Of a stretch of 64,000 nt of DNA, positions 1 through 8,559 are shown piece after piece; positions within the stretch are counted from its first letter, which is position 1, and every line of letters begins with the position of its first letter. The DNA is taken from the NCBI RefSeq assembly GCF_002269255.1, contig NZ_CP022823.1:62001-126000 (forward strand), written 5' to 3'. The translations under genes and the position numbers were made by a program. Under the pieces are notes generated by a model, which saw only the letters and a list, made by a program, of their open reading frames with translations, made no database searches and was not told the origin of the DNA. This DNA is from Klebsiella quasivariicola (GTDB taxonomy: Bacteria; Pseudomonadota; Gammaproteobacteria; Enterobacterales; Enterobacteriaceae).

Positions 1-714
1 CTCAATCAGCTTGGCGTTGGTCGCTTCCACATCCACCATCAGGTTGCTGTACACCTTGCCGACGCGGATCATCGCCCCGGTGGAGATCATGTTCAGCACC
101 AGCTTCTGCGCGGTACCGGCTTTCAGGCGGGTAGAGCCGGTGACCACTTCCGGGCCGACCACCGGGGTGATCGCCACGTCCGCCAGCTGGGCCATTTCGC
201 CATGCGGGTTACAGCTGACGATGGCGACAAAGGCATTCTGACGATGGGCGTATTCCATGGCGCCAATGACGTACGGCGTGCGTCCGCTGGCCGCCAGCCC
301 CACCAGCACATCGCGCTGGCTGAAGTTCAGGTTCTGCAGATCCATCGCCCCCTGCGCTTTGTTGTCTTCCACGTTTTCCACGGCGCTGAGAATCGCTTTA
401 TGGCCGCCGGCGATGATCCCCACCACCTGCTCCGGACGGGTACCGAAGGTTGGCGGGCATTCGCTGGCATCGAGGATCCCCAGTCGTCCTGAGGTGCCCG
501 CGCCAATATAAATCAAGCGGCCACCGGCCTGCAGCGCCGTCGCGACCTTATCCACCACCTCGGCAATCTGCGGCAGATAGGGCGTAATCGCCTGGGCTAC
601 CTGCTGGTCTTCCTGGTTTATCACCGTCAGCATGTCGAGGGTGGAGAGGGTGTCAATGTTGGCGCTGTTGGCGTTGCGTCGCTCGGTCAGCAGTTTGCTC
701 AGGTCGATACTCAT
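1..714 (-). CDS. murQ: N-acetylmuramic acid 6-phosphate etherase, 3' end missing
   Basis: Cytoplasmic etherase that removes D-lactate from MurNAc-6-phosphate to give GlcNAc-6-phosphate in cell-wall recycling. Translating leftward from the ATG at 714 gives 238 uninterrupted residues that run off the window edge; the family is usually about 298 residues, so roughly the last 60 are missing. The protein opens MSIDLSKLLTERRN and contains the SIS-domain signature GAGTSGRLGILDASECPPTFG split over residues ~72-92 and the second sugar-phosphate motif AASGRTPYV. The family assignment is very clear. The upstream palindrome at 748-766 is a candidate MurR-type operator. Downstream neighbours (murP in E. 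coli) lie outside the window. Confidence 0.96.
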   Translation of the reverse strand, partial: MSIDLSKLLTERRNANSANIDTLSTLDMLTVINQEDQQVAQAITPYLPQIAEVVDKVATALQAGGRLIYIGAGTSGRLGILDASECPPTFGTRPEQVVGIIAGGHKAILSAVENVEDNKAQGAMDLQNLNFSQRDVLVGLAASGRTPYVIGAMEYAHRQNAFVAIVSCNPHGEMAQLADVAITPVVGPEVVTGSTRLKAGTAQKLVLNMISTGAMIRVGKVYSNLMVDVEATNAKLIE

Positions 715-747
715 AGAAACCTCGTTATTCTCAGTGGCGCGCAGTAT

Positions 748-766
748 AAGGAATTATTTATTCCTT
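748..766. promoter_or_regulatory. candidate operator upstream of murQ
   Basis: Perfect 7-bp inverted repeat AAGGAAT-N5-ATTCCTT (19 bp in all) about 35 bp before the murQ start. E. coli MurR, as remembered, binds 19-bp inverted repeats in front of murQ, so a MurR-type operator is the natural reading. I do not see a clear second copy beside it. No divergent murR gene is present here; the neighbour is the bcr-like gene. Confidence 0.45.
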
Positions 767-834
767 GCCTGTGAAGAGTATCACGATTAGTACGCGGAGA
801 ATAATAGGAGAATGGTAGGTATGGCGGGAAATAG

Positions 835-868
835 TGCGGTAATAAATCTGGAATATTTTATTACCGCA
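835..868 (-). terminator. hairpin after the bcr-like gene
   Basis: Twelve-bp perfect inverted repeat (TGCGGTAATAAA and its complement around a 10-nt loop), starting 8 nt beyond the stop of the bcr-like gene. There is no good U-tract on either strand, so it may act as a 3' stabiliser or a weak terminator at the end of the efflux operon. Confidence 0.5.
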
Positions 869-876
869 GCAGGAGA

Positions 877-2040
877 TTAGCGCGCGCTGCGCGGTTTGCT
901 GAGGCCCAGCAGCAGCGCCAGCAGGTAGCAGATGGCCATCGCGAGGCTCATTTTCAGCATCGTTTCACCGCCGAGGCCTGCCAGCGGCGCGGCGATGCCG
1001 CCGAAGACAAACATCAGGGTGCCCATCAGCGCGGACGCGGTCCCGGACTGCGCGGCATCGACGGCGCTCATCGCCTCCGCGCCAGCGACGGTGCTGATGC
1101 CGCTCATCAGCGACACGGTAAAGAACAGACCGACCAGCGCCAGCACCGGCAGCTGCAGCCAGGCAAACAGCAGCATGACCGCCGCACAGCTCACCGCCAG
1201 CGTCAGGCCGCCGCGCAGCAGGGCATCGGCGCTAAAGCGACGCGCCAGACGGGAAAAGGTCATCGCGGCGATGATCAGCCCGATACCGTTCAGACCGAAC
1301 AGCAGACTGAACTGCATGGCGCTCATGCCGTATTCGCTCTGCATCACGAAGGAAGAAGATCCGATGTAGGAGAACAGCCCGGCCATCATAAACGCCTGAA
1401 TCAGGCAGAAGCGCAAAAAGCGGCGATTTTTCAGCACCGGCTGGCCGGGTTGCTGGCGGGCAGTATGCGTTGCTGCGGCCGGGCGCGTTTCCCGCAGGAT
1501 CGCCAGGCTCATCACCAGCAGCACGCCGCCGATGGCGGCCATTGTCCAGAAGAGAATTCGCCAGTCGAAGGCGGTGATAACGTAGCCGCCCAGCACCGGG
1601 GACAGCACCGGCGCAATGCCGTTCACGGTCATCAGCAGGGCGAAAAACTGGGTCAGCAGGGTGCCCTGGTATTTATCGCGGGCAATGGACCGCGACAGCA
1701 CCGACCCGCCAGCGCCAGCAAAGCCTTGTAAAAAACGCCAGACAATCAGCATGTTGATATCGCGGGTCAGGGCGCACATCGCCGAAGAAAAGATAAACAG
1801 CAGCAGCGACAGCACCAGCGGTTTCAGGCGGCCAATGCGGTCGCTCAGCGGGCCGAAAAACAGCTGACCCAGGCCGAGGCCAATCAGCGCGGCGGTCAGC
1901 GACAGCTGAGTCTGGGTGCTGGTGGCCTGCAGCTGCTGAGTAATTTCCGGCAGCGCCGGCAGATAAAAATCCGTGCACAGCGGGCCGATACCCGACAGCA
2001 GACCGAGGATCAGCGCCCAGGAGAGGGAAACACGTGCCAT
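877..2040 (-). CDS. Bcr/CflA-family drug:H+ antiporter (MFS)
   Basis: 387-residue inner-membrane transporter with about 12 hydrophobic segments. The N-terminal motif PLCTDFYLPALPEI and the loop motif GQLFFGPLSDRIGR (residues ~60-73) are typical of the Bcr/CflA group (bicyclomycin, chloramphenicol or sulfonamide efflux in characterised members). The start is supported by AAGGA 7 nt upstream. It lies 45 bp after the eefC-like gene in the same direction and is probably the last gene of the eefA-B-C operon, with a GC-rich intercistronic hairpin between. The substrate cannot be told from sequence. Confidence 0.88.
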   Translation of the reverse strand: MARVSLSWALILGLLSGIGPLCTDFYLPALPEITQQLQATSTQTQLSLTAALIGLGLGQLFFGPLSDRIGRLKPLVLSLLLFIFSSAMCALTRDINMLIVWRFLQGFAGAGGSVLSRSIARDKYQGTLLTQFFALLMTVNGIAPVLSPVLGGYVITAFDWRILFWTMAAIGGVLLVMSLAILRETRPAAATHTARQQPGQPVLKNRRFLRFCLIQAFMMAGLFSYIGSSSFVMQSEYGMSAMQFSLLFGLNGIGLIIAAMTFSRLARRFSADALLRGGLTLAVSCAAVMLLFAWLQLPVLALVGLFFTVSLMSGISTVAGAEAMSAVDAAQSGTASALMGTLMFVFGGIAAPLAGLGGETMLKMSLAMAICYLLALLLGLSKPRSAR

Positions 2041-2057
2041 AACAATTCCTTGTAGAG

Positions 2058-2077
2058 GCCGGGCGCGGCCGCCCGGC
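2058..2077. repeat. GC-rich intercistronic hairpin
   Basis: GCCGGGCG-N4-CGCCCGGC, an 8-bp perfect stem with a 4-nt loop, filling most of the 45-bp gap between the eefC-like gene and the bcr-like gene. There is no U-tract. It probably modulates mRNA decay or read-through into the last gene. Confidence 0.6.
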
Positions 2078-2085
2078 GGGTAAGT

Positions 2086-3450
2086 TTAACTGGCGCCGCC
2101 GCCCAGCGATTGCCAGAGGGTGATCCGGTTATTGAGGTCGGTTTGCTGCAGGGACAGCAGCGTCGTTTTCGCCGACCACAGCGTGCGCTGGGCGGTGAGC
2201 ACCGACAGATAATCACCGACCCCGGCCTGATAGCTTTTCATGGCGATATCCAGCGATGCCTGTTCGGCGGCGACGTACTGCCGCTGGGCATCAAGCTCTT
2301 CGCTCAGCGTTTCCCGGCGCGCCAGCGCATCGGCAACATCCTTAAACGCGCTCTGAATCGATTTCTCGTAGGTGGCGATCAGCCCCTTTTTCTCCGCTTC
2401 CGCATAGCGCAGCTGCGCCAGGTTGCTGCCGCCGGTGAACAGCGGCAGGCTGATGGACGGGGCGAACGACCACACCTGCATCCCGTGGCTGAACAGCGAC
2501 GACAGCGAGTCGCTGCCGACCCCGGCGCTGGCGGTCAGGGAAATCGACGGGAAGAAGTTCGCCCGCGCCGCGCCGATATCGGCATTGGCGCTCTTCAGAT
2601 TGTGCTCCGCTTCCTGAATGTCCGGCCGACGCAGCAGCACCGACGATGACACGCCCGCCGGCACCAGCGCAATACTGTTATCCCCCAGGCTCTCGAGGGT
2701 GCCGGGCAGCAGGCTCTCCGGCACGGTGTCCCCCGCCAGCAGGTTAATGGCGTTTTTATCCTGCGCCACCAGCGTGCGGTAGCTGGCGACGCTGGCGCGG
2801 GCCTGCTGATAGACGCTTTCCGCCGAGCTTACATCGCCGGCGGAAGCGGTACCCACCGCCATCTGGCGGGCGACGATGTTGCGCGAGTTTGCTGCGCTGT
2901 CCATGGTCTGCTGCGCCAGCGCCAGATTGCTGTTATCCGTCGCCAGCGTTACCCAGGCGGTGGTCAAATCGGCAATCATCGTCAGCCGGGTATTCTGCGC
3001 GGTGAATTCGTTGGCAAGCCATGTTTCGCGCGCCGCGCGCGACAGGCTCTGGTTCTTGCCGAACAAGTCCAGTTCGAAGCTGGAGACCGCGCCGTCGGCC
3101 TGCGAAGCGGAGCTCAGGCCGCTGGCTACCGTTTTGCTGCGGGTATGGCTCAGCTCTGCATCGACGGTGGGAAACAGCGACGCCCGCGTCTCGCCGTACT
3201 GGGCGCGCGCGGCCTCGATATCGGCCAGCGCTTTTTGCACATCGCGGTTGCTGTTCAGCGCGAGACTGACCACTTTTTTCAGCCGCGCGTCATTGACCAC
3301 TTTCTGCCAGTCGCCGACCACCGCCGTCGATTCGCCGTGCGCCCCGGGCAGGGTGGCCGGCACCGGCGCGGCCGGGCGATCATAATGCGGGTCAAGCGAG
3401 ACGCAGCCCGCGGTCAGGAGCGCGATAAACATAAAACTCAAACGAAACAT
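2086..3450 (-). CDS. eefC: outer-membrane efflux lipoprotein, TolC/OprM type (EefC-like)
   Basis: 454-residue NodT/CusC-family outer-membrane factor that forms the exit duct of a tripartite pump. The N-terminus is a lipoprotein signal ending LLTAGC, with the lipidated Cys at residue 16. The two outer-membrane-factor repeats are visible, with the typical R(R/D)DIQEAEHNL segment in the middle and ANADIGAARANFFPSISLT after it. It starts 3 bp after the RND gene stops, so it is translated as part of the same operon. The gene symbol rests on synteny and remembered similarity to the EefABC pump of Klebsiella/Enterobacter; another OprM-type name is possible. Confidence 0.88.
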   Translation of the reverse strand: MFRLSFMFIALLTAGCVSLDPHYDRPAAPVPATLPGAHGESTAVVGDWQKVVNDARLKKVVSLALNSNRDVQKALADIEAARAQYGETRASLFPTVDAELSHTRSKTVASGLSSASQADGAVSSFELDLFGKNQSLSRAARETWLANEFTAQNTRLTMIADLTTAWVTLATDNSNLALAQQTMDSAANSRNIVARQMAVGTASAGDVSSAESVYQQARASVASYRTLVAQDKNAINLLAGDTVPESLLPGTLESLGDNSIALVPAGVSSSVLLRRPDIQEAEHNLKSANADIGAARANFFPSISLTASAGVGSDSLSSLFSHGMQVWSFAPSISLPLFTGGSNLAQLRYAEAEKKGLIATYEKSIQSAFKDVADALARRETLSEELDAQRQYVAAEQASLDIAMKSYQAGVGDYLSVLTAQRTLWSAKTTLLSLQQTDLNNRITLWQSLGGGAS

Positions 3451-3453
3451 ACC

Positions 3454-6400
3454 TTACTCCTGAGAAGGACGTTGGCGGGTGAAGAGACGTTTCACCAGCA
3501 CGAAGAACAGCGGTACGAAAAATACCGCCAGCAGGGTGGCTGTCAGGGTGCCGCCGATGATGCCGGTGCCGATCGCCACGCGGCTGTTGGCTCCGGCGCC
3601 GGTGGCGATGGCCAGCGGCAGCACCCCGGCGATAAACGCCAGCGAGGTCATGACAATCGGGCGCAGACGAGTCTGCGCGGCGCGGATCGCCGCCCGGGAG
3701 AGCGAATACCCCTCATCCACGGCGGATTCAGCGAACTCCACGATCAGGATGGCGTTTTTCGACGACAGGCCGATGGTGGTCAGCAGCGCCACCTGGAAGT
3801 AGACGTCGTTGCTTAAACCGCGCAGCGTCGCCGCCAGCGCCGCGCCGAGCAGGCCGAGCGGGATAACCATGATCACCGAGAACGGCACCGACCAGCTCTC
3901 ATACAGCGCCGCCAGGCACAGGAACACCACCAGAATCGAGATGGCGTAGAGGCTCATCGCCTGGCCGCTGGCGAGCTTTTCCTGCAGCGAAATGCCGCTC
4001 CACGCCCAGGTGGAGCCCGCCGGCAGGCTGTCGGCCAGCTTTTCCATCTTGTCCATCGCCGCGCCGGAGCTGAAGCCGGCGGCGTTTTCGCCCTGGATCT
4101 CAAAGGCGGCGGAGCCGTTGTAGCGCACCAGGCTTTCCGGGCCGTATTGCCAGTGGGTGGTGGCGAAGGCGGAGAACGGCGTCATGCTGTTATCGCTGCC
4201 GCGAACGAACCATTTGCCGAGGTCCGACGGCACCGCGCGCGCGTCGCTCTCGCCCTGGATATAGACCTTCTTCACCCGGCCGCGATCGATAAAGTCATTC
4301 ACGTAGGTACCGCCCCAGGCGCTGGAGAGCGTATCGGTCACATCGCTCAGCGACAGCCCCAGCGAGACGGCTTTGTTGTTATCGATATCCACCTGCAGCT
4401 GCGGCATCTGCGGCAGATCGTTAGCACGCACCGACTGCAGCTCGCTGCTCTGGTTGGCCACCGCCAGCAGCTGGCTGCGCAGCTTCATCAGGCTGTCGCG
4501 GTCAGTACCGCCGCTGGCCATCAGTTCGAAGGTGAAGCCGTTGCTCTGCCCGAGACCGTCCACCGACGGCGGGGTCATGGCGAAGAGGGTGGCGTCGCGG
4601 ATCGTCCCCAGCTCTTTGGTGGCCCGCAGGGCGATGGCCTGGGCGGTATTGTCGTCCCCTTTGCGCTGCGACCAGTTTTTCAGCGACACGAAGGCCATCC
4701 CGGCGTTCTGGCCGCTGCCGCTAAAGCTGAAGCCGTCGACGGTGAAAATGACGTCGGTATTGGCTTTCTCTTTGGTGAGGAACCAGTCGGTCACCTGGCG
4801 GCGCACCTCGGCGGTACGCACCGCCGTCGCCCCGGCGGGCAGGGTGTACTGGACCATGATTTCCCCCTGGTCCTCCACCGGCAGGAAGCTGCCCGGCAGC
4901 TTCCACATCGCCAGCGCCATCGCCCCGCAAATCAGCGCGTAAGCGCCCATCATCACCACGCCCCGGCGCAGGCCGCCGAGCACCCGGCGCTGGTAACTCG
5001 CCTCCGTGCGTCCCCACAGGCGGTTAAAGGCGCCGAAGAACCCTTTGGTGTGCGGTTTGGAGTGGCTGAGCAGCGCACCGCACAGCGCCGGGGTGAGGGT
5101 TAGCGCCACCACCACCGACAGCATCATTGCCGAGATAATGGTTACCGAGAACTGGCGATAGATCACCCCGGTCGAACCGCCGAAGAAGGCCATCGGCAGG
5201 AACACCGCCGACAGCACCAGGGCGATCGCCACCAGCGCGCCGGAGATTTCGCCCATCGATTTTTCAGTGGCTTCGCGGGCGGGCAGCCCTTCGTCGCGCA
5301 TAATGCGCTCGACGTTTTCCACCACCACGATGGCGTCATCCACCAGCAGGCCAATCGCCAGTACCATGGCGAACAGCGTCAGGGTGTTAATCGAGTAGCC
5401 GAACAGCGCCAGCACGCCGAAGGTGCCAAGTAACACCACCGGCACTGCCACCGCCGGAATAAGCGTCGCGCGGAAGTTCTGCAGGAACAGATACATCACG
5501 CAGACCACGAGGATAATCGCTTCGAACAGGGTCTGAATCACGTCCTCGACCGAGATTTTGATGAACTCGGTGCTGTCCTTCGGATAGGCGATATCGTAGC
5601 CCTGTGGCATCTGACGCTGGAATTCGGCGATTTTGCTTTTCACCAGGGTCGCGGTGTCCAGCGCGTTGGCGCCGGGGGCCATCATCACCGCGATCCCGGC
5701 GGCCGGATGGCCGTTCAGATTGGCGGTGGCGGTGTAATCTTCGCTGCCCATCTCCACCCGCGCGACATCGCTCAGGCGCACTACCGAGCCGTCGGCCTGG
5801 CTTTTCACGATGATCGCTTTGAACTGATCGGGCGTTTGCAGACGGGATTGCGCCCGCACGGTGGCGGTTAATTGCTGGGCATTGGACGACGGTAGCGCGC
5901 CGATTTTACCGGCGGAAACCTGCACATTCTGCGCCTCAATCGCCGACTGGACGTCGGAAGGCATCAGCGAGTAGGAGGCGAGTTTGGTCGGGTCCATCCA
6001 GACGCGCATCGCGTATTCGGCGCCGAACATCTGCAGGCTGCCGACGCCCTCCACGCGCGCCAGCGGGTCCTGCATATTGCTGACCAGCCAGTCGGAGATG
6101 TCGGAGCTGGTAGCGCGGTTGGTTTTGTCATACACCGCGAGGATCAGCAGGAAGCTGCTCTGCGATTTTTCCACCGTCACGCCGGACTGCTGGACTTCGC
6201 TCGGCAGTCGCGATTCCGCCTGCTGGACTTTGTTTTGCACCTGCACCTGGGCGGTGTCCGGGTCGGTCCCCTGCTCAAAGGTGACGGTGATGCTGACCGA
6301 GCCATCGGAGCTGCTGGTGGAGCTGAAGTAGAGCAGGTGGTCGAGCCCGGTGAGCTGCTGCTCGATCACCTGGGTGACGCTGTTTTCCAGGGTTTCGGCG

Positions 6401-6561
6401 GACGCCCCGGTATAGGTGGCGGAGATTTTCACCGCCGGCGGAGCGACGTCCGGATACTGGCCTACCGGCAGGGTGCGGATCGCCAGTACCCCGGCGAGCA
6501 TAATCAGAATGGCGATCACCCAGGCAAAGACCGGGCGACGCACGAAGAAACGGGAGAACAT
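3454..6561 (-). CDS. eefB: RND efflux pump, inner-membrane transporter (EefB-like)
   Basis: 1035-residue HAE1-family drug:proton antiporter, close to the length of AcrB. The N-terminus MFSRFFVRRPVFAWVIAI is typical. The proton-relay residues are present: Asp408-Asp409 in the TM4 motif GLLVDDAIVVVENVE and Lys935 in the TM10 motif GLSSKNAILIVEFAE, equivalent to AcrB D407/D408/K940. Two large periplasmic loops carry the porter and docking domains. The ATG overlaps the TGA of the upstream adaptor gene by one base, so translation is coupled. EefABC pumps of Klebsiella/Enterobacter are reported to be poorly expressed (H-NS silenced) and linked to acid tolerance; that is family knowledge, not seen here. 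Confidence 0.92.
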   Translation of the reverse strand: MFSRFFVRRPVFAWVIAILIMLAGVLAIRTLPVGQYPDVAPPAVKISATYTGASAETLENSVTQVIEQQLTGLDHLLYFSSTSSSDGSVSITVTFEQGTDPDTAQVQVQNKVQQAESRLPSEVQQSGVTVEKSQSSFLLILAVYDKTNRATSSDISDWLVSNMQDPLARVEGVGSLQMFGAEYAMRVWMDPTKLASYSLMPSDVQSAIEAQNVQVSAGKIGALPSSNAQQLTATVRAQSRLQTPDQFKAIIVKSQADGSVVRLSDVARVEMGSEDYTATANLNGHPAAGIAVMMAPGANALDTATLVKSKIAEFQRQMPQGYDIAYPKDSTEFIKISVEDVIQTLFEAIILVVCVMYLFLQNFRATLIPAVAVPVVLLGTFGVLALFGYSINTLTLFAMVLAIGLLVDDAIVVVENVERIMRDEGLPAREATEKSMGEISGALVAIALVLSAVFLPMAFFGGSTGVIYRQFSVTIISAMMLSVVVALTLTPALCGALLSHSKPHTKGFFGAFNRLWGRTEASYQRRVLGGLRRGVVMMGAYALICGAMALAMWKLPGSFLPVEDQGEIMVQYTLPAGATAVRTAEVRRQVTDWFLTKEKANTDVIFTVDGFSFSGSGQNAGMAFVSLKNWSQRKGDDNTAQAIALRATKELGTIRDATLFAMTPPSVDGLGQSNGFTFELMASGGTDRDSLMKLRSQLLAVANQSSELQSVRANDLPQMPQLQVDIDNNKAVSLGLSLSDVTDTLSSAWGGTYVNDFIDRGRVKKVYIQGESDARAVPSDLGKWFVRGSDNSMTPFSAFATTHWQYGPESLVRYNGSAAFEIQGENAAGFSSGAAMDKMEKLADSLPAGSTWAWSGISLQEKLASGQAMSLYAISILVVFLCLAALYESWSVPFSVIMVIPLGLLGAALAATLRGLSNDVYFQVALLTTIGLSSKNAILIVEFAESAVDEGYSLSRAAIRAAQTRLRPIVMTSLAFIAGVLPLAIATGAGANSRVAIGTGIIGGTLTATLLAVFFVPLFFVLVKRLFTRQRPSQE

Positions 6562-7685
6562 CAGGCGTTGCCTCCGTTATTGTTGACGGCAACGGCCTTC
6601 ACTGTCTGTCCGGGGGCCACTTTACCGGTGCCTTCGACAATCAGTTTATCGCCCGCTTTCAGGCCGCTCAGCACCAGCCATTTATCGCCGTAGGTGTCGC
6701 CGGTTTCCACGGTACGCTGTTCAACTTTGTTGGCGGCATCGACCACCAGCGCCGTGGCGTCGCCTTTGGCATCGCGGGTGATCCCCTGCTGCGGGGCGAG
6801 GATCGCGTCGTTCATAATGCCTTCATCGATGCGCGCGCGGACAAACATCCCCGGCAGCAGGACGTGCTGCGGGTTGGGGAAGATAGCGCGCAGGGTCACC
6901 GAGCCGGTGGATTCATCGACGGCGACTTCGGTGAGCGCCAGACGCCCTTTTTCCTGATAGGTGCTGCCATCTTCCAGGGTTAAGGTCACGCTGAGGGTAT
7001 CGCTGTTGCTGGCCAGGCTTTGTTTGCGTAAACGCAGGAGATCGACGCTGGATCGCGTCAGATCGACATACATGGTGTCTAGCCCGCGGATCGTCGCCAG
7101 CGCGGTATCCTGATCGGCGGAGACCAGCGCCCCCGGCGTAACCGACGAGATGCCGATGCGCCCGGCAATCGGCGCGGTGACGGTGGTCCAGTTCAGGTTG
7201 ATGCGCGCGCTCTCCAGCGCCGCTTTTTTCGATTCCACGCTGGCCTTGTCCTGGGCGCAGGTGGAGGCGGCGTCGTCGGCATCCTGGCGGGAAACGCCGT
7301 TATCCCTGACCAGCGACGCGTAGCGCTGGGCCTTCTGGCAATCGGAGACCACCAGCGCCTGGGCCTGTTTCAGCGCGGCCGCCGCTTCGTTCCAGGTCGC
7401 GCGATAGCTGGAGGGATCGATCTGGTAAAGGGCCTGCCCGGCCTTCACCATATCGCCTTCGGTAAACAGGCGTTTCTGAATGATGCCGCCCACCTGCGGG
7501 CGAACTTCGGCGCTGAGCGAGGCGGTGGTGCGGCCGGTGAGCTGGCTAACTACCGGCACCGGCTGGCTTTGCAGGGTGACCACGCCCACTTCCGGCGTGG
7601 GTTGCTGCGGAGCAGATGTCTGCGCATTATCGCATCCGCTAAGGAGAAATAATGCTGTCGCGATGGGAGCTATGATGTATTTCAT
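6561..7685 (-). CDS. eefA: RND pump periplasmic adaptor lipoprotein (EefA-like)
   Basis: 374-residue AcrA/MexA-type membrane-fusion protein. A lipoprotein signal ends LFLLSGC with Cys at residue 18. The order is N-terminal beta-barrel strand, split lipoyl halves (VRPQVGGIIQKRLFTEGDMV and VTAPIAGRIG), a coiled-coil hairpin with a TCAQDKASVESKKAALESA arm, then a beta-barrel and membrane-proximal domain. It is the first gene of the operon: eefA, eefB (1-bp overlap), eefC (3-bp gap), bcr-like. It is preceded by a long leader holding a terminator, so regulation by attenuation is possible. Confidence 0.9.
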   Translation of the reverse strand: MKYIIAPIATALFLLSGCDNAQTSAPQQPTPEVGVVTLQSQPVPVVSQLTGRTTASLSAEVRPQVGGIIQKRLFTEGDMVKAGQALYQIDPSSYRATWNEAAAALKQAQALVVSDCQKAQRYASLVRDNGVSRQDADDAASTCAQDKASVESKKAALESARINLNWTTVTAPIAGRIGISSVTPGALVSADQDTALATIRGLDTMYVDLTRSSVDLLRLRKQSLASNSDTLSVTLTLEDGSTYQEKGRLALTEVAVDESTGSVTLRAIFPNPQHVLLPGMFVRARIDEGIMNDAILAPQQGITRDAKGDATALVVDAANKVEQRTVETGDTYGDKWLVLSGLKAGDKLIVEGTGKVAPGQTVKAVAVNNNGGNA

Positions 7686-7719
7686 TATATTTTCTCAAGA
7701 TATAAGACGTCCGCCCCGT

Positions 7720-7905
7720 TTATTTAAAAACGAGGGAATAGGTTGGGCGCTGAGGCATTTTCGGATTACCGAAAATGACAAAAAAGGAACACAGATGTTC
7801 CTGAACGTGATTGTTATTGTGTCTCCGTTGAAGCCAACCTCTTCGGTCTTCAGGAGGTGAAAAGCGCATCTCCTCTGGTTTTGTGGTGAGAATGATCATT
7901 CTCAT
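7720..7905 (-). CDS. possible leader peptide ORF of the eef operon
   Basis: 61-codon reading frame beginning MRMIILTTKPEEM that starts a few nt after the predicted start point and runs through the intrinsic terminator at 7780-7801 (codons ~35-42). A ribosome translating it would unfold that terminator. The upstream GGAG sits almost at the predicted start point, and later in-frame ATGs (7899, 7869) are alternatives. I recognise no protein family. Coding status is unproven. Confidence 0.3.
   Translation of the reverse strand: MRMIILTTKPEEMRFSPPEDRRGWLQRRHNNNHVQEHLCSFFVIFGNPKMPQRPTYSLVFK
7780..7801 (-). terminator. intrinsic terminator inside the eefA leader
   Basis: On the minus strand GGAACA-TCTG-TGTTCC is followed directly by six T, a compact rho-independent terminator about 95 nt before the eefA start and about 105 nt after the predicted transcript start. 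A second, perfect 9-bp hairpin (CATTTTCGG/CCGAAAATG) follows at 7756-7777 without a U-tract. The position inside an operon leader suggests attenuation control rather than the end of a separate gene. Confidence 0.7.
7887..7904. promoter_or_regulatory. 18-bp perfect palindrome at the eef start point
   Basis: TGAGAATGATCATTCTCA, perfectly palindromic, lying 10 to 27 bp downstream of the predicted -10 box, a classic repressor position. In one register it matches the 19-bp Fur consensus at about 13 positions by hand alignment. It could equally be the site of a dedicated repressor. Confidence 0.55.
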
Positions 7906-7913
7906 TTTTCTCC

Positions 7914-7941
7914 ATTATACGATCCGCCGCGATAATGGAAA
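7914..7941 (-). promoter_or_regulatory. predicted eefABC promoter
   Basis: Minus strand: TTTCCA (7941-7936), 16-nt spacer, perfect TATAAT (7919-7914). The flanking DNA is markedly AT-rich compared with neighbouring genes, as expected for an H-NS-silenced promoter. A transcript start near 7907 gives a leader of about 220 nt before eefA. Confidence 0.6.
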
Positions 7942-8064
7942 GGTTTTTTTGCTTACTTTTAGAACACAAAAAATTAAGGCAAATAATCATGGAGAAAATA
8001 AGAATATTTTGTGAAAGTGGAGAGGGAAAATAACGATTCGGCATCGCAATACTGGAGATAGTTA

Positions 8065-8481
8065 ATGACACTAATCATTACAAAAAGCATTAATCCCGAC
8101 GATCAACAAGAATTGCTTGCCGGTCTGCGGCACTATAATCAGCAGTATCTCGATGCGGCACAGTTTGGCGATCTGGGGGTTTACTCCCGCGATGCGCAGG
8201 GGGTGATGCAGGGCGGGCTGATTGCCAAACGCAAGGGCAACTGGCTGTGCATTGAGTATCTGTGGGTCAGCGAGACGACGCGCGGGCGCGGGCTGGGGAG
8301 CGAGCTGATGCAGGAGGCGGAACAGCAGGCGCAGGCGCTAGGCTGCAGCCATCTGCTGGTGGATACCTTTAGCTTCCAGGCGCTGCCGTTTTATCAGAAA
8401 TTAGGCTATCAGCTGCAGATGTCGCTGCCCGACTTCCCGCACGCAGGGATGCAGCGCCACTATTTGTCGAAGGCGCTATAA
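8065..8481 (+). CDS. GNAT-family N-acetyltransferase
   Basis: 138-residue acetyl-CoA-dependent acetyltransferase. Motif A is clear at residues ~66-82: LWVSETTRGRGLGSELM with the R-G-R-G-L-G pyrophosphate loop. Motif B follows (LLVDTFSFQALPFYQKLGYQ). GGAG 8 nt upstream supports the start. It is divergent from the eef operon across a 379-bp AT-rich gap. The closest general type is the small cytosolic GNAT group; the substrate is unknown. Confidence 0.85.
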   Translation: MTLIITKSINPDDQQELLAGLRHYNQQYLDAAQFGDLGVYSRDAQGVMQGGLIAKRKGNWLCIEYLWVSETTRGRGLGSELMQEAEQQAQALGCSHLLVDTFSFQALPFYQKLGYQLQMSLPDFPHAGMQRHYLSKAL

Positions 8482-8526
8482 CGGTCCTGGTATCCCCGGG
8501 CGGTCAGGTACCGTACCTGTGGTTGT

Positions 8527-8559
8527 GCCGGATGGCGGCTGGCGCCTTATCCGGCCTAC
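8527..8559. repeat. REP palindrome
   Basis: Classic enterobacterial REP: GCCGGAT-GGCGGCTGGCGCCTT-ATCCGGC followed by CTAC, in the gap 8482-8818 after the GNAT gene. A related, weaker unit with a GCCGGGTGGCG...CCTTACCCG core lies at 8645-8673. No gene is seen in this gap. Confidence 0.8.
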
